From: JAHJQZ01 sp963667595
GTDB lineage: Bacteria; Pseudomonadota; Alphaproteobacteria; Rhizobiales; Devosiaceae
Direction of reading: 5' to 3'
Assembly (NCBI GenBank): GCA_963667595.2
Contig: CAXXWD010000001.1
Location: forward strand, 992,001-1,056,000
Length of the DNA: 64,000 nucleotides
Position 1 is the stretch's first letter; every line of letters starts with the position of its first letter. A program made the position numbers and the translations under genes. The notes below the pieces were generated by a model, which saw nothing but the letters and a program-made list of their open reading frames with translations, did not search any database and was not told the DNA's origin. Of the stretch, positions 58,202 through 64,000 are shown piece by piece.

Positions 58202-60353
58202 TCACTTCAAACCCCTCGTCACCGTTGGCAAGCGCCCTGCTGGCGATGGTCAGCTGCTCCGTTGCATCATGCCCGTGCCGCCACACGCGCCTGCCGTGCC
58301 GGAGCGGCACCCCAAACTCGGCCGCCCCAGTGCGACATGGACCTATCGAAACGAAAGTGGTGACCTTCTTGGTTACGTCCTGCGTTTTGAAGAAAACCAT
58401 GATGGAAAGAGCTTTCGGCCGTTGACTTTTTGGGAAGGTCCCGGTGGGCGGGAGTGGCGATGGGAAAGCTGGCCAACGCCTCGGCCGCTGTATGGATATG
58501 ATCGGCTGGTTCGGTATCCGGCCGTGCCAGTCGTCGTTTGCGAAGGCGAAAAGAGCGCCGATGCAGCCCAGCATCTTTTGCCGGACTACATTGCGATCAC
58601 ATCGCCGGCCGGTTCGAAGAGTGCCAGCAAGGCCGATTGGTCTCCGCTCAAAGGACGCGATGTCACCATTTGGCCGGACGCAGATGCCCCTGGGATGGCC
58701 TATGCCCAAGCGGTGGCAGAGCTTGCCGCCAAGGCCGGTGCAAAGTCAGTCGCAGTGGTGACGCTCCCTGACGGCGTGCCGAAAGGATGGGACTTGGGGG
58801 ACGCGTTAGCTGAAGGGTGGACGACAGAGCTGGCACTATCTCTGATCCGGACTGCAAAGCCCGTGCGCGCAACGCAACACCACCGAAAACAAGCAGGCAT
58901 GGATGCGGGCGCGGAAGACGGCAAAGACCATCACCGGCCACGTCAGCGGGATCAGCTTCTTGATGCTGTGAGTGAGGCCGAGCTTTGGCACGACGAGCAC
59001 GGGACGGTCTATGCGTCGATCATGGTCAACGGCCACTACGAACACTGGAAGGTCATGTCGTCCACATTCCAAGGGTGGGTTGCGGGCCGCTTCTACAAGG
59101 CGACAGGTGGCGCAGTAAGCACAGCCACCCTGACCGATGCCATGCGAGTCCTGGCCGTCCGAGCCATTGAAGATGGCGCATGCCATGAGACCATGTTTCG
59201 CACCGGCTGGGATGGCGTCAACTGCTGGTTGGATTTAGGTGACGCCGCCTGGCGCGCTGTTCGCGTCTGGGGCGATGGCTGGGAACCTGTCGATCATCCG
59301 CCCGTCCGGTTCATCAGGTCCGAGACTATGATGGCGCTGCCAGAGCCTGAGGCCGGACACTTGCTCGAGGAATTGCGCGGCTTCATCAACGCATCGGATG
59401 ACGATTACACCCTCATTGTCGGCTGGCTGGTTGCAGCATTGTGGGGACGCGCCGCTTCCTATCCCATTCTGGCGTTGGGTGGCGAACAGGGCAGTGGCAA
59501 ATCGACTATGTCGCGCCTCTTGCGTAGCCTTGTCGATCCCAGTGCGGTTGCCGGGCTTTCGCCGCCGAAAGACGAACGCGACCTAATCGTCGCGGCCGGC
59601 CTCAATCATGTGCTAAGCTTCGATAATCTCTCGAAAATCGATGGTTCCCTTTCCGATTCGCTATGTCGCCTAAGCACAGGCGCTGGATTTCTTACGCGCA
59701 AGTTGCACACGGATACCGAGGCTTCGTGGTTCGCCGGTGCCCGCCCTCAAATCATGAACGGCATCCCCAGCCTGACCGAAAGAGCCGATCTAGCCGACCG
59801 CTCTATTGCTGTTCGCCTCTTCCGCATTAGTGAACAGGAGCGACAATCGGAAGACGACTTCTGGTTTGCCTGGGAACGTGCGCGGCCTGGCATTTTCGGA
59901 GCGCTGCTTGATGCGCTATCCGCTGCCGTTCGTCGCTACCATGAAGTCAGGCTCGATCGTCTGCCACGCATGGCAGACTTCGCCAAACTGGTGGTAGCGG
60001 CTGAACCCGGCCTTGGATGGGAAGCAGGCACGTTCATGAGCGCCTATAACGCAAATCGAGAGACGACATCCGAAGCCGTGTTTGAAGCCGATCCGGTGGC
60101 TGTTGCGATCCATCGGTTCATTACCACAAAACACGCCGAGTGTGGATGGGAAGGAACGGCTGCCGAACTTTTGACCGAACTGAACCAGATCGTGCCGGAA
60201 GACCAGCGCCGCTCCCGGTTCTGGCCGCAGAAGGTCAACGCCTTGGGCAGTGCAGTTGACAGGGCCGCACCAGCGCTGAGGCACAAAGATATCGCAGTAG
60301 AAAAGAGGCATACCGGCGCGGCTCGCCTGATCACCATCGTTGTGTTCAAGTAG
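58191..60353 (+). CDS. Island primase-helicase (Toprim plus P-loop ATPase)
   Basis: The 720-residue protein has a Toprim-like domain with VVVCEGEKSADAAQHLL and TIWPDADAPGM (about residues 100-210) and a P-loop ATPase domain with LGGEQGSGKSTMSRLLRSL and LSFDNLSKIDGSLSDSL (about 425-540). This fits primase-helicases that replicate plasmids or satellite phages. The ATG at 58,191 overlaps the previous stop; a longer frame from 58,116 lacks support. It probably makes the island able to replicate on its own. Confidence 0.8.
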   Translation: MNGDHFKPLVTVGKRPAGDGQLLRCIMPVPPHAPAVPERHPKLGRPSATWTYRNESGDLLGYVLRFEENHDGKSFRPLTFWEGPGGREWRWESWPTPRPLYGYDRLVRYPAVPVVVCEGEKSADAAQHLLPDYIAITSPAGSKSASKADWSPLKGRDVTIWPDADAPGMAYAQAVAELAAKAGAKSVAVVTLPDGVPKGWDLGDALAEGWTTELALSLIRTAKPVRATQHHRKQAGMDAGAEDGKDHHRPRQRDQLLDAVSEAELWHDEHGTVYASIMVNGHYEHWKVMSSTFQGWVAGRFYKATGGAVSTATLTDAMRVLAVRAIEDGACHETMFRTGWDGVNCWLDLGDAAWRAVRVWGDGWEPVDHPPVRFIRSETMMALPEPEAGHLLEELRGFINASDDDYTLIVGWLVAALWGRAASYPILALGGEQGSGKSTMSRLLRSLVDPSAVAGLSPPKDERDLIVAAGLNHVLSFDNLSKIDGSLSDSLCRLSTGAGFLTRKLHTDTEASWFAGARPQIMNGIPSLTERADLADRSIAVRLFRISEQERQSEDDFWFAWERARPGIFGALLDALSAAVRRYHEVRLDRLPRMADFAKLVVAAEPGLGWEAGTFMSAYNANRETTSEAVFEADPVAVAIHRFITTKHAECGWEGTAAELLTELNQIVPEDQRRSRFWPQKVNALGSAVDRAAPALRHKDIAVEKRHTGAARLITIVVFK

Positions 60354-61113
60354 GCGCCAGCCTCTGGTCTGACATCGTCTTTCCCCGCCCCCCTTCGGAC
60401 GAAGAGCGGCACGGCTGTTTTTAGTCGTCATTGCGCATGCTGCGGTCTGCCAAGGGTAGGTGCTGAGACTGCGAAATTGTCGCGGCTAATTAGGGACCGT
60501 AACCCGCCCAGCTTTCCAGCGCCGGCCTTTAGGCCCGGCTTTCCATCAGTTTTTCTTGAGCTGACATTGGGTTGACAGGGTTGTCAGGCGTCAACCTTTT
60601 TTAGGGACCGTGCAAAGTGGCAATTGCTGGCGATGCGATAGATGCCCGGAGTCGCACCAGCCTAGTGTGACTTAAGCAGCCTAAAGTCGATCAGTCAAAA
60701 CTAAAGTCGAAACACAAGGCACTGACCATATGTCAATGCCTTGGGCAAAGCTTGACCAAGTGGCAGTGTTTCACGCTTCGATCTGCAGCCAGCGTTTCAA
60801 CAGCGGCCAGAGCGGAATGATTTTGCTCATGCCTAACGGCTTGTGACGGTAGCCTAACAGCTTTCTCCTGCTCGTATCTCTTTGAATTTCCTAGCCGTTA
60901 ACGGCTTATGACGACCCTAACGACCCATTCTCTTTAAATGGAAATTCAGGCAATGACAGTCAGAAGTAGATGCTGCCTGCGATCGTGTGGCAGAATCGTT
61001 ATGACGGGCGAAATCACTCCTGTTGCTTACATGGTGCTTACACGGGTGAGTGCTCAGCAGCGCCTTTCAGCGATAGCGTTCGTGTAACATATTGAAATTA
61101 TTTGGAAAGAAAC
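60354..61113. other. Gene-free end of the island
   Basis: About 760 bases with no convincing frame. It holds two copies of a direct repeat and a palindrome (see next feature) and could include the replication origin or transfer site of the island. Inference from position after the primase. Confidence 0.4.
60834..60922. repeat. Direct repeats with a palindrome, possible origin
   Basis: TAACGGCTTGTGACGGTAGC (60,834) recurs as TAACGGCTTATGACGACC (60,899), 65 bases apart, each followed by CCTAAC within a few bases. The second copy overlaps the perfect palindrome AGCCGTTAACGGCT (60,893-60,906). Spaced repeats of this type occur at initiator or primase sites; no proof here. Confidence 0.45.
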
Positions 61114-61163
61114 TGGTGCCGGCAGCAGGATTTGAACCCGCGACCCCCTGATTACAAATCAGG
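61114..61163 (-). tRNA. 3' fragment of tRNA-Thr (anticodon TGT), probable attachment site
   Basis: On the minus strand: anticodon arm CCTGA-TTTGTAA-TCAGG, then GGGTCGCGGGTTCAAATCC and the end GCCGGCACCA. Only the 3' half is present; the sequence upstream of the anticodon stem does not form a D arm or the 5' acceptor strand. This is the usual att remnant of a tRNA-targeting integrase and marks the right border of the island. Confidence 0.8.
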
Positions 61164-61393
61164 TGTTCTGGCGGAACGGGCAGGGCAGTGCCATGGTTGT
61201 CCCGTGTGGCTTCACGGAGGTTGTTAGCCGGGTAAAGCTGCCAGTCGGCTAGGCGCCCCAGTTCGGTCTTAGGAGTTCGGACCGGCATTTCCTGATACCG
61301 GACACAATCGGAACGATTGTGAACATGGAGGTGCCGATTTGGCTCCATCTGCTGCTGTGGCATGACAGGCTTCATTGTCCGAATTTCACTGTT

Positions 61394-62326
61394 TCAAACT
61401 CTGCGGCTGGTTCCGGGGATGTCGTCGTTCTCCTCGGCCAATTGCTCCATGACGACGCGCACGCGACGTGGCAGCGTACGACTGGCCGGAAAGACGAAGG
61501 AAGCCAGTTTGGGTGCCGGGTCGAAGTCTTCGAGAACGCGGGCGAGCTTTCCGGATCCTAGAGCTTCGGCGACAGCGAAGAGTGGAACCTGGCAGATGCC
61601 GGCTCCGGCCATCGCCATTGCAATCAGGTGATGCATGTCGTCAGAGGCAGAGGCTGTTCGGGGCTCGACCAGAAGTTCGCGAGACCCGATCTTGAACCGC
61701 CAGGCATCGGGCTTGTTGTCCGGCCTGAGCCAGGGAAGGCAGCGGAAGCGGTCGAGATCGGACGGATTGGCGGGCGGATCTGCGCCAACGGTTTCCGGAG
61801 CGGCAACAGTCACGAACTGGGCATAGCCGAGCGGACGGGCATGAAGGCTTGAATCGGGCAACGGACCGACCATGATCATGAGATCCAGACCACGTTCGGT
61901 CATATCCGACAAACGCATTGTCGAAACGACATCGAGGCGCAGTTGCGGATGGGTGTCGAGCAGTTGCCTGATGCGCGGGCCGACCAGATAGGTGCCAAGT
62001 ATCGTCGGCAGGCCGAGCCGAACGGTGCCGGAAATTACGTCGGCACCTGCCGTCACTTCTTCCGTCGCGTCGGCCAGCAACTGGAATGCGCGGGCACAAC
62101 CTTCATGAAAGCCTTTGCCTTCTGCCGTCAAATGCAGGGCGCGCGTCGTTCGCATGACCAGCTTGACGCCGAGCGCCGCCTCGAGCCGCGTCACCGCCTT
62201 GGAAACAGCGGATGGGGTCAGGTCGAAGTGGCTCGCCGCCGCCGTGAAGCTGCCGGTTTCGGCAACGGACACGAAGATGCGTGCATCCGCTTCGGCCATC
62301 GGCAATCTGTGACTGCGGTTCAGCAT
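61394..62326 (-). CDS. LysR-family transcriptional regulator
   Basis: The 310-residue protein has the N-terminal winged HTH (FVSVAETGSFTAAASHFDLT then PSAVSKAVTRLEAALGVKLV) and a periplasmic-binding-like effector domain. LysR proteins usually regulate a divergent gene, here the alpha/beta hydrolase, and themselves. ATG at 62,326 chosen from the family N-terminus. Confidence 0.92.
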   Translation of the reverse strand: MLNRSHRLPMAEADARIFVSVAETGSFTAAASHFDLTPSAVSKAVTRLEAALGVKLVMRTTRALHLTAEGKGFHEGCARAFQLLADATEEVTAGADVISGTVRLGLPTILGTYLVGPRIRQLLDTHPQLRLDVVSTMRLSDMTERGLDLMIMVGPLPDSSLHARPLGYAQFVTVAAPETVGADPPANPSDLDRFRCLPWLRPDNKPDAWRFKIGSRELLVEPRTASASDDMHHLIAMAMAGAGICQVPLFAVAEALGSGKLARVLEDFDPAPKLASFVFPASRTLPRRVRVVMEQLAEENDDIPGTSRRV

Positions 62327-62374
62327 TGTTGTTCCCGGCATCGCCTTACTCGAACGGGCATTTGGCGCGAAACA

Positions 62375-62396
62375 GCCGGCGTTGACAATCGCCGGC
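62375..62396. promoter_or_regulatory. Candidate operator between lysR and the hydrolase
   Basis: GCCGGCG and CGCCGGC form a 7-bp inverted repeat with an 8-base spacer that includes TTGACA, in the 100-base gap between the divergent genes. The layout would suit a regulator; the match to a T-N11-A LysR box is weak. Confidence 0.35.
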
Positions 62397-62427
62397 GCGC
62401 TTGGCCGGCCCGAAATGGAGAACCGAG

Positions 62428-63678
62428 ATGAAACTCATCTTCAACAACGACCACAGTTTTTCCTTCGAACTGATCCGCACGCTTGGCTATGCCGTCAGCG
62501 GTGGTGCCGATCTCGGCGAGTGCCTCAGAACGGCAAACCGCATCGCCGAAGGCGACTTCGAGAGCTGGCACCGGGAATGGGACGCACTCGCCCGCTCGGT
62601 CGAAGGCAAGGCCGAGGCTGCGCTGGCGGACGGCGACAGAGTCGGCGCCCGTGAAGCGTATTTGCGGGCCTCGAACTACCACCGCACCGCCGAGTTCTTC
62701 CTTCATGGCGACATTGAGGATCCGCGCATCATGACGTCCTGGGGCGCTGCGCGCGAGACCTTCCGGAATGCCGTCGCGCTCATGGACCATCCCGCGGAAG
62801 CCGTCCACGTTCCGTTCGAGGATACTTCGCTTCCGGCCTATTTCTTCCGCCCCGCCGCTGATGACACTGCGCGGCCGACGTTAATAGTGCATGGCGGCTA
62901 CGATTCCATTGGGGAGGAGCTCTATCTCGAGATCGGCGCGGCAGCGCTTGCCCGCGGCTACAACGTTCTCGCCATCGAAGGACCAGGCCAAGGCGCAGCC
63001 CTGAGGGAACAGGGTTTCAAGTTCCGCAAGGAATGGGAAACTGTGGTAACGCCTGCAATTGACTGGCTGCTCGACCAACCTGGGGTCGATGCTGGTCGCA
63101 TCGCACTGATGGGTGTGAGCCTTGGTGGCTTTCTGGCACCGCGCGCTGCCGCATTTGAGCACCGGCTGGCGGCGCTGATCGCCAATGACGGTATGTTCTC
63201 GTTCCGCTTTGGCGACAAGGCGAAGGCCTTCCTGAAAGTCGAGAAGCTGTTCGGCCGAACCATGGCGGAGTGGGTGTTGCGTCGCGTGATGAAGAAGAAC
63301 TCCGGCGTGCGCTGGGCCATCGAGAACGGCTGTTTCACCTTCGGAGCCGGTGATGTCTGGGACATGGTCGAGAAAACATCGGACTGGACGCTCGACGGCA
63401 TCGTCGAAAACATCCGCTGCCCGACCCTCGTCTGCGAGGCCGAGGAAGATCACTTCTTTGTCGGTCAACCCAAGGCCCTGTTCGACGCTTTGCGCTGCCC
63501 GAAGGAGTTTCTTTTGTGCAAGGAGGAGGACGGCGCCGGTGAACACTGTCAGTTCGGCGGGCTCGCGCACTACAACCACCAGGTCTTCACCTGGCTCGAT
63601 CAGACCTTGTCAGTCAGACGTGATGCCGCGGGCTGGCCGGAAGCACGGTCCTGTTCAATCGCTTTGGCAAATGTCTGA
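62428..63678 (+). CDS. Alpha/beta hydrolase of the FrsA/pseudooxynicotine hydrolase type
   Basis: The 416-residue protein has a helical N-terminal cap (about 1-120) and a C-terminal alpha/beta hydrolase domain with the nucleophile elbow GVSLGG (about residue 230) and likely acid and His in CEAEEDHFF and GEHCQF. This two-part layout fits hydrolases that cleave C-C or ester bonds in 2,6-dihydroxypseudooxynicotine-like compounds. It is divergent from lysR, so expression is probably induced by its substrate. ATG at 62,428 has GGAG upstream; the nine-codon extension lacks one. Confidence 0.8.
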   Translation: MKLIFNNDHSFSFELIRTLGYAVSGGADLGECLRTANRIAEGDFESWHREWDALARSVEGKAEAALADGDRVGAREAYLRASNYHRTAEFFLHGDIEDPRIMTSWGAARETFRNAVALMDHPAEAVHVPFEDTSLPAYFFRPAADDTARPTLIVHGGYDSIGEELYLEIGAAALARGYNVLAIEGPGQGAALREQGFKFRKEWETVVTPAIDWLLDQPGVDAGRIALMGVSLGGFLAPRAAAFEHRLAALIANDGMFSFRFGDKAKAFLKVEKLFGRTMAEWVLRRVMKKNSGVRWAIENGCFTFGAGDVWDMVEKTSDWTLDGIVENIRCPTLVCEAEEDHFFVGQPKALFDALRCPKEFLLCKEEDGAGEHCQFGGLAHYNHQVFTWLDQTLSVRRDAAGWPEARSCSIALANV

Positions 63679-63768
63679 AAAATTCCGGCACTGTCGCATG
63701 ACGGGCCTGCTCTGATTTGATCGGCGCCGAATGACGACGTCGGCCTTTCTTGTCAGGAACGATCTCGA

Positions 63769-64000
63769 TCAGATTGGTCTCTCGTCGCCCAAACCGAAAA
63801 AGCCAACAACATGTGCGGGCAGATCGAATGAAGGCGTCGGACCCATGACCCGGGGATAGCGGTAGACTGGCTGCGGGACGACATGGCCACCGTTCTTGAA
63901 GATCAATAGCTCGATCCAGATCCTGCCATCCTTTCGCCAAAGCTTGCGTTCGACGTCGGTCGTCGGGGTAGTGCTTCCGCCGAACTCGCATTCATTTCGA
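63769..64000 (-). CDS. Possible 3' end of an unidentified gene (partial)
   Basis: An open frame enters from the right edge and stops at 63,769. It encodes about 75 residues of balanced composition, including DVERKLWRKDGRIWIELLIF and VVPQPVYRYPRVMGP, which look like real protein rather than a shadow frame. The start lies outside the window, and I do not recognise the family. Low certainty. Confidence 0.4.
   Translation of the reverse strand, partial: RNECEFGGSTTPTTDVERKLWRKDGRIWIELLIFKNGGHVVPQPVYRYPRVMGPTPSFDLPAHVVGFFGLGDERPI

Overview
The window is about 64 kb of GC-rich DNA from an alphaproteobacterium. The order of the housekeeping genes (prmC-prfA-ptsP-lysC-ubiG, then grx-nit-DUF1178, comF, argJ, a parvulin and secA) and the DUF4167 gene are typical of Hyphomicrobiales (Rhizobiales), possibly near Devosiaceae. 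That placement is inference from gene content and order; no search was run.

Positions 1-41,021 are core chromosome: a MarR regulator, a DMT permease, polyphosphate kinase 2, a DEAD-box helicase, clpB, nhaA, the translation/PTS/aspartate kinase block, ubiG, two large membrane-bound GGDEF-EAL proteins, secA, an Fnr-like regulator facing a hemerythrin-like gene that carries an Fnr-type box, tusA and small secreted proteins. Between about 25.3 and 30.9 kb five genes (grx, a Nudix gene, a GNAT gene, argJ, a tetR) each look broken by one or two single-base indels. So many hits in neighbouring, partly essential genes look more like assembly or sequencing error than real decay.

Positions 41.1-61.2 kb are accessory. 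They hold a fragment of an AlpA-type HTH gene, a deleted IS3 remnant, a tetR-RND efflux operon with a good operator, a 3' fragment of tRNA-Arg, a complete IS3 element, and then a CRISPR locus: a RAMP (Cas7-like) gene beheaded by the IS, csx16 (a putative ring nuclease), a small membrane protein, a 4.9-kb CRISPR array and cas6. No cas10, other effector subunits or cas1/cas2 are present. After that come an AlpA-type HTH gene and a two-gene primase/helicase replication module of a mobile island, ending at a 3' fragment of tRNA-Thr that looks like an attachment site. A LysR regulator and a divergent alpha/beta hydrolase follow.

The most unusual feature is the array. It is not one array but nine short tandem arrays (43 repeats of 37 nt, 34 spacers). 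They are separated by eight near-identical 286-287 bp elements that each run from a truncated terminal repeat to a fresh first repeat, so each behaves in layout like an internal leader. Repeat variants are shared by the first repeats within a sub-array but differ between sub-arrays. This is what independent spacer acquisition at each internal leader would leave. The elements and the primary leader share a short motif at almost the same distance from their first repeat. I know of no described system with this repeating leader/mini-array layout, but I could not search for one.
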